Assembly (NCBI RefSeq): GCF_014205215.1
Contig: NZ_JACHNC010000001.1
Location: 9,792,501 to 9,856,500, forward strand
Length of the DNA stretch: 64,000 nucleotides
DNA from: Actinoplanes lobatus
GTDB taxonomy: Bacteria > Actinomycetota > Actinomycetes > Mycobacteriales > Micromonosporaceae
Reading direction: 5' to 3'
The notes under the pieces are model-generated. The model was not told the DNA's origin and ran no database searches. It saw only the letters and a list, made by a program, of their open reading frames with translations. Below are positions 1-8,291 of the stretch, in pieces. A program made the translations under genes and the position numbers. The first letter of the stretch is position 1. Each line of letters starts with the position of its first letter.

Positions 1-741
1 CGAGCTGGTGGCGCCGGCCTCGATGAACGCGGCCCGGCGGCTGCGCAGCGCGTTCAGGAAGCCGGGGTAGGTGCCGACGTCGAGGCCGGTCAGCTCGCCG
101 AGCTGGGCCACCCGCTCGGCCCAGCCGGGCCAGTCCGGGTCGACCAGGTTGTCGGGGCGGAACGTGGTGATCACCCGGCCGCCCGGGCCGCCCCAGCCGT
201 CGGCGGCCAGTTTCGCGTGCGCGTGCAGTTCGTCGAGAGGGCTCTCGGTGGTGGCCAGCACCTCGATGTTGAACCGGGTGAACAGCGCCCGCGGCCGGAA
301 CTCGGGCTCGGCGAGCCGGGCGGACAGCTCGTCGTAGATCTCGTCGGCGTTCTGGCCGTTCAGCGGCTTGGTGAGGCCGAAGACGTCGGAGAGCACCTTC
401 TCCGTCCAGAGCCGGGACGGGGTCCCGCGGAACAGCTTCCAGTTCTCCGCGAGCAGCCGCCAGATCGCCCGCCCGTCGGTCTCGACCGCCGACCCGTCGA
501 CGCTGGGCACGCCGAGCCGGGCCGGTGGAATGCCCTGGCTGGCCAGCATCCGGGTGACGTAGTGGTCGGGGACCACGAACAGCCGGGCCGGATCGGGAAA
601 GGGCTGGTCGTCGGCGAGCAGCACCGGGTCGACATGCCCGTGCGGGCTGATCAGGGGCAGATCCTTGGCGTGCCGGTACAGCTCGCGGGCGATCTGCCGC
701 TGGGTCGGCTCGGCGGGGAAGAGATGGTTCTCGTCGATCAC
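1..741 (-). CDS. uxaC: Uronate (glucuronate) isomerase, C-terminal part outside window
   Basis: Isomerises glucuronate or galacturonate to the ketouronate, the first step of cytoplasmic hexuronate catabolism. Translation from GTG at 741 gives 247 residues in one open frame to the window edge. Near residue 33 is the family signature ISPHGHVDP, the metal-binding His pair of the amidohydrolase fold, followed by the usual helical region with motifs such as NWKLFRGTP. The usual family length is about 465 residues, so roughly the first half is present. The GTG overlaps the TGA of the upstream oxidoreductase (GTGA), so the two are translationally coupled. An ATG start further upstream would lie inside the oxidoreductase. 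Identification is firm; the exact substrate (glucuronate or galacturonate) is not decided by sequence. Confidence 0.9.
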   Translation of the reverse strand, partial: MIDENHLFPAEPTQRQIARELYRHAKDLPLISPHGHVDPVLLADDQPFPDPARLFVVPDHYVTRMLASQGIPPARLGVPSVDGSAVETDGRAIWRLLAENWKLFRGTPSRLWTEKVLSDVFGLTKPLNGQNADEIYDELSARLAEPEFRPRALFTRFNIEVLATTESPLDELHAHAKLAADGWGGPGGRVITTFRPDNLVDPDWPGWAERVAQLGELTGLDVGTYPGFLNALRSRRAAFIEAGATSS

Positions 742-2057
742 TCGTTGTCCTCAAGATCTAGGAGGTCTTGCACGCGTATGGCCTGCCCCTGGGCCAGGGA
801 CTCGTTGGCGGCCAGGCCGGTGAGCAGGGCGCGGGCGCCGTCGACGGCGCCGGCCGTCCGCCCGAGCGGGTCCGCCGGCGCGTCCGGCCGGATCAGGTCG
901 GCGAGCATCCGCACGTCCGCGCCGCCGTGCCCGTGCCGGGACAGCCCGTCCACCACGACCTCCCGGGGCGGCGCCCAGAACGGCCGGACCAGCAGCCGCT
1001 TGAAGCCCTTCTCGGCGGACGACTCGGCGCCCGGCTCGCCCTTGACGCCGGCCGCGGCCCCGGGTGAGACGTGGTCGCTCTCCACGACCTCCAGCTCCAG
1101 GCGGCCCCGGCTGCCGTTGAACATCACCCGGTAACCCTCCCAGGGCGCGTACGCCGTGAGGTGGTAGCTCATCGACGCGCCGCGGGTGTAGCGGACCAGC
1201 ACGGCCATGTCGTCCTCGATGGTCACCCCGGGCGCGAAGACGTTGCGGTCCCGGATGTAGCCGTCGTTGCCCTCGGCTTCGAGGTAGAGCTCGCGCATGG
1301 TCGGCTCGTCGGCCATCCGCAGCGCGAACGGGTCCCCGGCGGCGGTCGCCGCGCCGTGCGCCCGGTCGTAGTCCCGGGCGTACCCGTGGCGGCGTCCCTG
1401 CTCGCCGTAGAAGAACAGCCGGCCGGCCGCGAAGACCTGCTCGGGCCCGTCGTCGAGCCACCAGTTGACCAGGTCGAAGTGGTGGCCGGCCTTGTGCACC
1501 AACAGGCCGCCGGAGTTGGCCTTGTCGCGGTGCCAGCGGCGGAAGTAGTCGGCGCCGTGCCGGACGTCGAGCAACCACTCGAAGTGGACCGAGCCGACCT
1601 CGCCGATCTCGCCGGACGAGATCACCCGCTTCACCGCCTCGTGCAGCGGGTTGTAGCGGTAGTTGAAGGTGACCCGGACGTCGCGCCCGGTGCGCCGCTG
1701 GGCGTCCAGGATGCGACGGCAACCGGCGACGTCGACGGTCATCGGCTTCTCGGTGATCGCGTCGCAGCCGGCGTCGAGCGCCGCCGCGACGTAGTGGTCG
1801 TGGTAGCGGTCCACGGTCGCGACCAGCACGACGTCGACGCGCTCACGCTTGAGCATCTCGGTGAAGTCCGCCGCGTCGTACACCGGGACGGGCTCGGCGA
1901 GCCGCTTGTTGTGGGCGGCCATCCGCGCCCGGTTGGTGTCGGCCATCGCGACCAGCTCGGCCACGTCCGCGTGGTCGCCGGTGATCGCGCGGAGGAACAT
2001 TCCGGCCCGGGAGCCGGCGCCCACGAGGGCGTACCGGCGGCGGGAAGAGAGGGGCAT
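738..2057 (-). CDS. Gfo/Idh/MocA-family NAD(P)-dependent sugar oxidoreductase
   Basis: A 439-residue cytoplasmic dehydrogenase of sugars, inositols or sugar acids. The N-terminus YALVGAGSRAG is the Rossmann dinucleotide-binding loop, and EKPMTVDVAGCR near residue 105 is the family's conserved EKP motif. The C-terminal alpha/beta domain follows, with the conserved GLLVHKAGHHFDLVNWW segment. ATG at 2057 is preceded by GGAGG; longer reading frames start upstream but would read through the operator at 2075-2086. It is the first gene of a leftward operon with uxaC, suggesting oxidation of a uronate or related aldose. The precise substrate cannot be read from the sequence. Confidence 0.88.
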   Translation of the reverse strand: MPLSSRRRYALVGAGSRAGMFLRAITGDHADVAELVAMADTNRARMAAHNKRLAEPVPVYDAADFTEMLKRERVDVVLVATVDRYHDHYVAAALDAGCDAITEKPMTVDVAGCRRILDAQRRTGRDVRVTFNYRYNPLHEAVKRVISSGEIGEVGSVHFEWLLDVRHGADYFRRWHRDKANSGGLLVHKAGHHFDLVNWWLDDGPEQVFAAGRLFFYGEQGRRHGYARDYDRAHGAATAAGDPFALRMADEPTMRELYLEAEGNDGYIRDRNVFAPGVTIEDDMAVLVRYTRGASMSYHLTAYAPWEGYRVMFNGSRGRLELEVVESDHVSPGAAAGVKGEPGAESSAEKGFKRLLVRPFWAPPREVVVDGLSRHGHGGADVRMLADLIRPDAPADPLGRTAGAVDGARALLTGLAANESLAQGQAIRVQDLLDLEDNE

Positions 2058-2074
2058 TCCGTCGCCTCCATTCG

Positions 2075-2086
2075 GCAAACGTTTGC
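2075..2086. promoter_or_regulatory. LacI-type operator 1 (perfect palindrome)
   Basis: GCAAACGTTTGC is a perfect 12-bp palindrome with the central CG typical of LacI-family operators. It lies just upstream of the oxidoreductase start and downstream of a possible leftward -35 (TTGACT, 2120-2115), where a bound repressor would block leftward transcription. A second copy is at 2205-2216. The divergent LacI gene at 2276 is the obvious binder (inferred). Confidence 0.7.
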
Positions 2087-2193
2087 AACAGCTTAGGGAA
2101 CAGACCACGACCAAAGTCAATGCATGGCCAGCATTTGTCCATATATGACCTGACTGAGCCATGGCCCGGCAACAAGATCGACATCGAAGGGCG

Positions 2194-2222
2194 TTGACAT
2201 GACAGCAACCGTTTGCATTAAT
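2194..2222 (+). promoter_or_regulatory. Rightward promoter with LacI-type operator 2
   Basis: TTGACA at 2194-2199 is a perfect -35. With a 17-bp spacer the -10 would be ATTAAT at 2217-2222, a weaker match. GCAACCGTTTGC at 2205-2216 sits in the spacer and differs from operator 1 by one base in one half. A repressor bound here would occlude RNA polymerase and control the LacI-importer operon, giving autoregulation. Elements are seen directly; their use is inferred. Confidence 0.6.
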
Positions 2223-2275
2223 GGCTGTCACCTAGAGACCCGGGTCACATCCGGGCCGTCATCAAGGGAGGCACC

Positions 2276-3301
2276 GTGGCTGTGACGATCCGGGACGTCG
2301 CAAGGGCGTCCGGCGTGCACATCTCCACGGTGTCGCGCACGTTCTCCGCACCGCACCTGGTCAATCCCGAGACCCGTTCCCGGGTCCTGGCCACCGCGGA
2401 GCAGCTCGGCTACCGCCCCAACCGGGCGGCCCGGGCACTGATCACCGGACGTACCCACAACATCGGCCTGATCGTGGCCGATATCGCGAACCCGTTCTTC
2501 CCGCCTCTGATCAAGGCGGCCGAGACCCACGCCCGGCGGCGGGACTACCACGTCTTCGTCGCCGACACCGACGAGGATCCGATCGTCGAGTCCGACCTGG
2601 TGCAGGCACTGGCCAAGCAGGTCGACGGGATCCTGCTGTGCAGTCCCCGGATGAGCGACGACCAGATAGAACAGTTGCGCCGCGAGGTGCCCCTGGTCGT
2701 CGTCAACCGCATGATCACCGGCTTGCCCGCGGTGGTCATGGACGTGGGACAGGGCGCCCGGGAAGCCGTGCGCCACCTGCTCGGCCTGGGCCACCGCCAC
2801 CTGGTCTATCTGGCCGGGCCGCGGGGCTCGTGGACCAACCGGGAGATCCGCCGGGCCGCCGGGGCCACCACCCGTTCGGCCGGCGCGGACCTCACCGTCC
2901 TCGGCCCGAACCAGCCGGTCGAGGAGGCCGGGGCGGCCGCCGCCGAGGCGGTGCTCGCCACCGGCGCCACCGCGGTGCTGGCCTACAACGACCTGATGGC
3001 GATCGGCCTGCTCCAGGCGTTGCAGGACCGCGGTGTGGACGTCCCCGGGCAGGTCAGCATCGTCGGGATCGACGACATCGCGTACAGCGGGCTGGTGCGA
3101 CCACGGCTCACCACCGTGGCCAACCCGACCGCCGCCGCCGGCCGCACCGCCGTCGACATGCTGCTCCAGCAGGGCGACGACGGGGCGACCGGGCAGGTCA
3201 CCCTCCGGACCGACTTGATCATTCGCAACTCCACCGGCCCGGGGCCGTACGCCCCGGCCGTCGCGATCGCCGCTGAGGTTGCCGCACACGTCAAGGAGTG
3301 A
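2276..3301 (+). CDS. LacI-family transcriptional repressor of the sugar-acid locus
   Basis: A 341-residue regulator. Residues 3-50 form the LacI helix-turn-helix and hinge (TIRDVARASGVHISTVSR, then YRPNRAARAL), followed by a periplasmic-binding-protein-like effector domain starting IGLIVADIANPFF and ending in the family's DDIAYSGLVRPRLTTV segment. The GTG start follows AGGGAGG. It lies between the two operators' promoter region and the importer genes, so it probably represses both the leftward uxaC operon and its own operon until a uronate or oligouronide binds. The effector is inferred from context. Confidence 0.92.
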   Translation: MAVTIRDVARASGVHISTVSRTFSAPHLVNPETRSRVLATAEQLGYRPNRAARALITGRTHNIGLIVADIANPFFPPLIKAAETHARRRDYHVFVADTDEDPIVESDLVQALAKQVDGILLCSPRMSDDQIEQLRREVPLVVVNRMITGLPAVVMDVGQGAREAVRHLLGLGHRHLVYLAGPRGSWTNREIRRAAGATTRSAGADLTVLGPNQPVEEAGAAAAEAVLATGATAVLAYNDLMAIGLLQALQDRGVDVPGQVSIVGIDDIAYSGLVRPRLTTVANPTAAAGRTAVDMLLQQGDDGATGQVTLRTDLIIRNSTGPGPYAPAVAIAAEVAAHVKE

Positions 3302-3310
3302 CGAACCCCC

Positions 3311-4606
3311 ATGACCGCATCCCACCCCCTTCCCCGGCGCCGCCTGCTCCGCGGCCTGGTCGCCGGCATGCTGGCCCTTCCCCTCGCCCTCGGCGCCTGT
3401 GGCGGCGAGGAGTCCAGCGACGACGGCAAGGTCGAGCTGAGCTTCTTCTGGTGGGGCGCCGAGGCCCGCGCCCAGCTCACCGAGCAGGCCCTCGCCCTCT
3501 ACACGACCAAACACCCCGAGGTCACGTTCAAGAAGACCTGGCAGGCCAACCAGGGCTACTTCGACAAGCTGGCCACGCTCACCGCCGGCAACGACGCGCC
3601 GGACATCTTCCAGATCGACGACAACTACCTGGCCGAGTACGCGACCCGCAACGTCACGCAGGACCTCACCGAGTACCAGAAGTCCGGGAAGATCGACACC
3701 TCGAAGTTCCCGCAGGGTCTCGTCACGTACGCCACCGTGGACGGCAAGCTGGCCGGCCTGCCGATCGGTGAGAACACCCAGGGCCTGGTCTTCAACAAGA
3801 CCAAGCTGGAGGCCGCCAAGGTGCCGCTGCCCACCACCGGGCAGACCTGGGAGGAGCACATCGCCTGGGCCAAGGACGCCGCCGCGAAGACCGGTGTCGC
3901 CGGCACCCAGGACCCGAGCGCCGACTACAAGGCGTTCTGGGTGTGGCTGCGCCAGAACGGCAAGGAGTTCTACAACGGCAGCCAGCTCGGCTTCACCCAG
4001 GCCGACGTGCAGGCCTGGTTCGAGCTGTGGAAGGGCGCCCGGGACGCCAAGGCCACCCCGACGCCGGACGTGATCCACGAGGGCAACGCCACCGACGTCA
4101 GCAAGCAGCTGGTCGTCACCGGCAAGGCGCTCACCTCCTGGGTGTGGGCCAACCAGATGCCCGAGCTCCAGAAGAACACCAAGGACGCGCTGGAGGTCAT
4201 CGCGTACCCGGGTGACGCCAGCAAGCAGTGGCCGCGCGCCTCGATGTACTTCTCCGTCTACAAGGGCAGCGAGCACAAGGACGTCGCCGCCGACGTGCTG
4301 AACTTCCTGGCCAACGACCCGGAGGCCGGCAAGATCCTCGGCACCGACCGCGGCATCCCGGCGAACACCGAGATCCGCGCCCAGGTCGCCGCGACGACCG
4401 AGAACCCGTCGATGAAGCAGACCATCGCGGTCGTTCAGGAGCTGGCGAAGAACTTCGGCCCGGCGCCCGCCGTGCCGCCGAAGGGCCACAGCACGGTCCG
4501 CTCCGAGCTGATCAAGGCCGCGGAGGAGGCCCAGTACGGGCGCGCCACCCCGGCCAAGGCCGCCGAGCAGTTCTTCGCCGCCGCCCAGGCCGCGATCAGC
4601 CGGTGA
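3311..4606 (+). CDS. CUT1 sugar ABC importer, lipoprotein solute-binding subunit
   Basis: A 431-residue extracellular sugar-binding lipoprotein. The N-terminus has an Arg-rich start, a hydrophobic stretch and lipobox LGAC with the lipidated Cys at residue 30. The mature part is a type 1 solute-binding protein (for example TAGNDAPDIFQIDDNYLAEY and GRATPAKAAEQFFAAAQ). It starts 9 bases after the lacI stop and ends 5 bases before the first permease, so it is in the same operon. With uxaC next door the ligand is probably an oligouronide or uronic acid (inference). Confidence 0.92.
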   Translation: MTASHPLPRRRLLRGLVAGMLALPLALGACGGEESSDDGKVELSFFWWGAEARAQLTEQALALYTTKHPEVTFKKTWQANQGYFDKLATLTAGNDAPDIFQIDDNYLAEYATRNVTQDLTEYQKSGKIDTSKFPQGLVTYATVDGKLAGLPIGENTQGLVFNKTKLEAAKVPLPTTGQTWEEHIAWAKDAAAKTGVAGTQDPSADYKAFWVWLRQNGKEFYNGSQLGFTQADVQAWFELWKGARDAKATPTPDVIHEGNATDVSKQLVVTGKALTSWVWANQMPELQKNTKDALEVIAYPGDASKQWPRASMYFSVYKGSEHKDVAADVLNFLANDPEAGKILGTDRGIPANTEIRAQVAATTENPSMKQTIAVVQELAKNFGPAPAVPPKGHSTVRSELIKAAEEAQYGRATPAKAAEQFFAAAQAAISR

Positions 4607-4611
4607 GTCCC

Positions 4612-5586
4612 ATGGCAACAACGGCACGGCCCTCGCCGACCGCGCCGACGACCGGTCCCGCCGCTTCCCAGCGGCGGGGCCGGCCCGCCAAGCGCAGGAA
4701 CGACGGCGTCGCCGGCTACGTCTTCCTCTCCCCCTGGCTGCTCGGGCTGCTCACCATCACGGCCGTCCCGATGCTGATGTCGCTCTACCTCAGCTTCACC
4801 AACTACGACGTCCTCTCCGACTGGGAGTCGATGAAGTGGGTGGGGCTGGACAACTACCGCACCATGTTCACCGAGGACCCGTCCTTCTGGCACGCGGTCC
4901 GGGTCACCCTGGTCTTCGCGCTGGTGGCCACCCCGCTCAAACTGGCCGCCGCGCTCGGTGTGGCGATGCTGCTGAACAAGTCGTTCAAGGGCGCCGGCCT
5001 GTTCCGTGGCCTGTTCTACCTGCCCTCCCTGCTGGGCGGCAGCGTGGCGCTGGCCATCGTCTGGGTCAACATGTTCAACCGGGACGGCGCGTTCAACTCC
5101 TTCCTCGGCTGGTTCGGCATCGAGGGCAAGGCGTGGGTGAACGACCCGGACTTCGCGCTCGGCACGCTGATCCTGCTGGCCGTGTGGCAGTTCGGCGCCC
5201 CGATGGTGATCTTCCTGGCCGGTCTCAAGCAGGTCCCCGTCGAGCTGTACGAGGCGGCCTCGGTGGACGGCGCCAACCCGTGGCGCAAGTTCCTCAGCAT
5301 CACGCTCCCGATGCTGTCACCGGTGATCTTCTTCAACCTGGTGCTCGAGACGATCAACGGCTTCCAGGGCTTCACCTCGGCGTTCGTGCTCAGCAACGGC
5401 ACCGGCGGCCCGGTCGACTCGACCCTCATGTACACGCTGCACCTCTACATCAAGGGCTGGAACGAATACCAGATGGGCTACGCCTCGGCGATGGCCTGGG
5501 TCTTCCTGCTCGCGATCGGCCTGGTCACCGCCCTCGTCTTCCGGACCGGCAGGTTCTGGGTGCACTACTCGGACGGAGAAGACTGA
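4612..5586 (+). CDS. CUT1 sugar ABC importer permease, MalF-like
   Basis: A 324-residue inner-membrane permease with six predicted transmembrane helices after a basic, Ala/Thr/Pro-rich N-terminus. The EAA loop that contacts the ATPase is EAASVDGANPWRKF in the C-terminal third. ATG at 4612 follows the binding-protein stop by 5 bases; longer frames reach back into that gene and are rejected. Its stop overlaps the next start (TGATG). No ATPase gene is present nearby. Actinomycete CUT1 systems commonly share a single MsiK-type ATPase encoded elsewhere, and that is the likely arrangement here. Confidence 0.93.
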   Translation: MATTARPSPTAPTTGPAASQRRGRPAKRRNDGVAGYVFLSPWLLGLLTITAVPMLMSLYLSFTNYDVLSDWESMKWVGLDNYRTMFTEDPSFWHAVRVTLVFALVATPLKLAAALGVAMLLNKSFKGAGLFRGLFYLPSLLGGSVALAIVWVNMFNRDGAFNSFLGWFGIEGKAWVNDPDFALGTLILLAVWQFGAPMVIFLAGLKQVPVELYEAASVDGANPWRKFLSITLPMLSPVIFFNLVLETINGFQGFTSAFVLSNGTGGPVDSTLMYTLHLYIKGWNEYQMGYASAMAWVFLLAIGLVTALVFRTGRFWVHYSDGED

Positions 5587-6422
5587 TGACCCTCCAGCGC
5601 CTGGCCCGGCCGTTGACGCTGGTCCTGCTCTCGGCGGTGGTGCTCTACCCGCTGGTGTGGATGCTCGGCAGCTCGTTCAAGAGCCCGTCCGAGGTCCTGA
5701 ACAACGTGGCGGTGCTGCCCGAGGAGTGGACGCCGAGCAACTACACCGACGGCTGGAGCAACTTCGACGTCAGCTTCGGGCGGTTCTTCCTCAACAGCGC
5801 GCTCGTGGCGGGCCTCACGGTGGTCGCCAACTGCATCTCGTGCCTGCTGGCGGCGTACGCCTTCGCCCGTTTGAAGTTCCGGCTGCGCGGCTTCTGGTTC
5901 GCCATCATGATCGGGACGCTGCTGCTGCCCGGCCACGTGCTGATCGTGCCGCAGTTCGTCATGTTCAAGACGTTCGGCTGGGTGGGCGGCGACTGGCCGT
6001 ACGCGCCGCTGATCGTCCCGCAGCTGCTGGCCACCGAGGCGTTCTTCGTCTTCCTGATGGTCCAGTTCATGCGGGGTGTGCCCCGTGACCTGGACGAGGC
6101 CGCCACGATCGACGGCTGCTCCCCGTACGGTGTCTTCCGGCACGTGATCCTGCCGCTGTCCCGGCCGGCCCTGGTGTCCACCGCGATCTTCTCGTTCATC
6201 TGGACGTGGAACGACTTCTTCCGCCAGCTGGTCTACCTGTCCGACCTGGAGAAGTACACCGCCCCGGTGGCGCTGACCCTGTTCATCGACTCCAGCGGCC
6301 AGTCCTCGGTCGGCCCGATGTTCGCCATGTCGGTGCTGTCGCTGGCCCCCGTCTTCCTGTTCTTCGTGGCCTTCCAGCGGATGCTCGTCGAGGGCATCAA
6401 CACGTCAGGCCTCAAGGGATGA
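5586..6422 (+). CDS. CUT1 sugar ABC importer permease, MalG-like
   Basis: A 278-residue second permease with six transmembrane helices and EAA loop DEAATIDGCSPYGVF near residue 170. It starts at the ATG overlapping the preceding TGA and ends overlapping the ATG of the DUF624-like gene (ATGA), so binding protein, both permeases and the next membrane protein are one translationally coupled unit. It forms the transmembrane heterodimer with the MalF-like subunit. Confidence 0.93.
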   Translation: MTLQRLARPLTLVLLSAVVLYPLVWMLGSSFKSPSEVLNNVAVLPEEWTPSNYTDGWSNFDVSFGRFFLNSALVAGLTVVANCISCLLAAYAFARLKFRLRGFWFAIMIGTLLLPGHVLIVPQFVMFKTFGWVGGDWPYAPLIVPQLLATEAFFVFLMVQFMRGVPRDLDEAATIDGCSPYGVFRHVILPLSRPALVSTAIFSFIWTWNDFFRQLVYLSDLEKYTAPVALTLFIDSSGQSSVGPMFAMSVLSLAPVFLFFVAFQRMLVEGINTSGLKG

Positions 6423-7270
6423 CGACGCCCGCCGCCACCGGCCCGCTCGCCTCTCCGGCGGGCGGGCCGGGCGCCCCGCTCCCCACCACGACCGGTGAAC
6501 CCAGCGCCCCGCTCCCCACCACGACCGGTGAACCCAGCGCCCCGCTCCCCACCACGACCGGTGAACCCAGCGCCCCGCTCCCCACCACGACCGGTGAACC
6601 CAGCGCCCCGCTCCCCACCACGACCGGTGAACCCAGCGCCCCGCTCGCCATGACGGCCGGTGGGCCGGGCGGCCCGAACTGGCCGCAGGAGGACGAGCCG
6701 GAGATCCGTCCGGACTGGCGCGAACGGTTCGCGCTCGGCGCCGATCTCGCGCTGATCGGCATCGGGGTGACGGTCGCGGCACTGCCGGTCCTGACCCTGC
6801 CGGCGGCGCTGGCGGCCGGTTCGACGGCGGTCCGGCACCGCTACCACGCCGGTTCGCTGCCGGCGTTCCGGCCGTTGCTGCGACAGTTCCGCCGCACCCT
6901 GCTGCCCGGTGTCCCGGTCGTACTGGTGGCCGCGCTGCTGCTGGTCGACCTGGTGGCGCTGAGCCGCGGCTGGGTACCCGGCGGCACCCCGATGCTGGTG
7001 ATCACCGCGGCCGTCGTCAGCTGGCTGGCCGGGGTCGCCACGCTCACCCTGGTGGCCGGCGGCCGTGATCCGTCTCAGTCGTGGAAGGCCGCGATCGGCT
7101 GGGCGTGGGGGCAGGCGGTGAGCCGGCCGTGGTCGGCGCTCGCCCCGGCGCTGGCCGGCGTGCTCGCCTTCTTCCTGGCCCTCTCGGTCCCGGCGACGAT
7201 CCCGCTGGTGGTGGGCTTCCACCTGTTCGCCGCCCACGTCCTGAGCGACCGCCTGGCCCCCGCGGAGTAA
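6419..7270 (+). CDS. DUF624/YesL-like membrane protein with repetitive N-terminal tail
   Basis: A 283-residue protein. Residues 1-100 are a low-complexity, Pro/Thr/Gly-rich tail containing five identical 11-residue repeats (TTTGEPSAPLP), encoded by a perfect 33-bp DNA repeat. Residues 100-283 have about five hydrophobic helices, beginning LALIGIGVTVAALPVLTLP and ending in a conserved-looking VVGFHLFAAHVLSDRL segment. The pattern and its place at the end of a CUT1 operon resemble the DUF624 (YesL) proteins that accompany uronide and pectin-oligomer importers. Function is unknown; an accessory role in transport is inferred. The tail is unlikely to be conserved. Confidence 0.75.
   Translation: MTTPAATGPLASPAGGPGAPLPTTTGEPSAPLPTTTGEPSAPLPTTTGEPSAPLPTTTGEPSAPLPTTTGEPSAPLAMTAGGPGGPNWPQEDEPEIRPDWRERFALGADLALIGIGVTVAALPVLTLPAALAAGSTAVRHRYHAGSLPAFRPLLRQFRRTLLPGVPVVLVAALLLVDLVALSRGWVPGGTPMLVITAAVVSWLAGVATLTLVAGGRDPSQSWKAAIGWAWGQAVSRPWSALAPALAGVLAFFLALSVPATIPLVVGFHLFAAHVLSDRLAPAE
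6471..6645 (+). repeat. 33-bp coding minisatellite, five units plus a partial
   Basis: The 10-mer GCGCCCCGCT recurs at 6471, 6504, 6537, 6570, 6603 and 6636, exactly 33 bp apart, and the bases between the first five are identical. Each unit codes 11 residues, so copy-number change keeps the frame. There are no unique spacers, so this is not CRISPR. Confidence 0.95.
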
Positions 7271-7299
7271 TACCGCCGCACCAGCGACGATCACTCACC

Positions 7300-8020
7300 G
7301 CATCCCGCGCCCACACCCCCGCAATCTTGGACGCCTTACGACCGCCGACGGCGGCAAAGCGTCCAAGATCAACGAAGGTCAGCGCGCGCAGCACCACCCC
7401 ACCCACGCCTCCACGATCTTGGACGACCGCTCACCGCCCCACCCAGACCCTCGCAATCTTGAACGACCGCTCACCGCCCAGCCCAGACCTCCGCGATCTT
7501 GAACGCCTTACGACCGCTGTCGGTGGCAAAACGTCCAACAACGCGGAAGGTCAGCGCACGAAGCACCGCCCTCATCCACGCCTCCGCAATCCTGGACGCC
7601 TGACGACCGCCGGCGGCGGCAAAACGTCCAAGAACGCGGAAGGTCAGCGCACGAAGCACCGCCCTCATCCACGCCTCCGCAATCTTGGACGCCTGACGAC
7701 CGCCGGCGGTGGCAAAACGTCCAAGAACGCGGAAGGTCAGCGCACGAAGCACCGCCCTCATCCACGCCTCCGCAATCCTGGACGCCTGACGACCGCCGGC
7801 GGTGGCAAAACGTCCAAGAACGCGGAAGGTCAGCGCACGAAGCACCGCCCTCATCCGCGCCTCCGCAATCCTGGACGCCTTACGACCGCCGGCGGTGGCA
7901 AAACGTCCAAGAACGCGGAAGGTTGGCGCACGAAGCACCGCCCTCATCCGCGCCTCCGCAATCCTGGACGCCTTACGACCGCCGGCGGTGGCAAAACGTC
8001 CAAGAACGCGGAAGGTTGGC
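7300..8020. repeat. Tandem array of hairpin-forming 93-bp repeats (REP-like)
   Basis: From about 7500 the same unit repeats every 93 bp (CGCAAT landmarks at 7588, 7681, 7774, 7867 and 7960). Each unit carries an inverted repeat of the form CTTGGACG ... CGTCCAAG with an inner GC-rich palindrome (CCGCCGGCGG), making an imperfect stem about 42 nt long. An upstream solo hairpin with perfect 10-bp arms is at 7324-7369, and degenerate half-units lie at 7410-7500. Because 93 is divisible by 3, long repetitive ORFs appear on both strands; I do not regard them as genes. A related solo hairpin lies at 56815-56866. No conventional gene is supported between 7271 and about 7970. Confidence 0.9.
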
Positions 8021-8250
8021 GCGTGGCGCGCGTGGCGCGCCACGCGCGTGGGTCAGCGCGGTGGGGGGCCATAGGCGGGTGGCCAGATGCCAGGCGCCGA
8101 GGAACAGGAGCACCAGCAGGCCGGTGAGCACGACCGTGACCGGCCCGCGGAGCGGCCGGGCTGGCCGGACACGATCTGGCTGGAGCGACGGCCAGCCCGG
8201 TAACGGCCGAAGCGCTCCGGTCCGGTCCAGAGCCACGGCGGCGCGGTCAT
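7973..8250 (-). pseudogene. Small single-pass membrane protein, probably frameshifted and running into the repeat array
   Basis: From ATG 8250 the frame begins MTAPPWLWTGPERFGRYR with good actinomycete codon use. Around 8195 the codon-quality signal moves to the neighbouring frame, which reads PGWPSLQPDRVRPARP and then a clear transmembrane helix (VTVVLTGLLVLLFLGAWHL) before running into the repeats. The second frame alone also has a GTG at 8236. This looks like one small membrane protein broken by a one-base shift, with its C-terminus replaced by repeat sequence. Alternatives are a sequencing error or the short GTG frame as the real gene. Function unknown. Confidence 0.4.
8027..8048. repeat. 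Perfect 22-bp GC palindrome at the end of the hairpin array
   Basis: CGCGCGTGGCG is followed directly by its reverse complement CGCCACGCGCG with no loop, immediately downstream of the last 93-bp unit. Role unknown; it may be a remnant unit end or a transcription stop. Confidence 0.8.
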
Positions 8251-8291
8251 GACGGGAGCGGCAGCGCGAGCAGGAGGAAGCCGCGGCGCGG

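Noticed and set aside
2058..2231. Longer start for the oxidoreductase
   Set aside because: It would translate through the operator and the likely leftward promoter; ATG 2057 has GGAGG and begins with the Rossmann strand.
2228..4627. 799-codon open frame antisense to lacI and the binding protein
   Set aside because: Composition is Gly/Arg/Val/Leu-biased with no motifs; it is the usual shadow of high-GC3 genes, and the sense frames carry clear families.
7500..8020. CRISPR array
   Set aside because: The whole 93-bp unit is repeated with no unique spacers and no cas genes are in the window. The same holds for the 33, 47, 32, 28 and 15-bp arrays.
7081..8127. Long open frames of 348 and 190 codons on opposite strands with 31-residue repeats
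   Set aside because: They arise because the 93-bp unit is a multiple of three. They have no domain character, cross unrelated sequence at their ends and exist on both strands at once.
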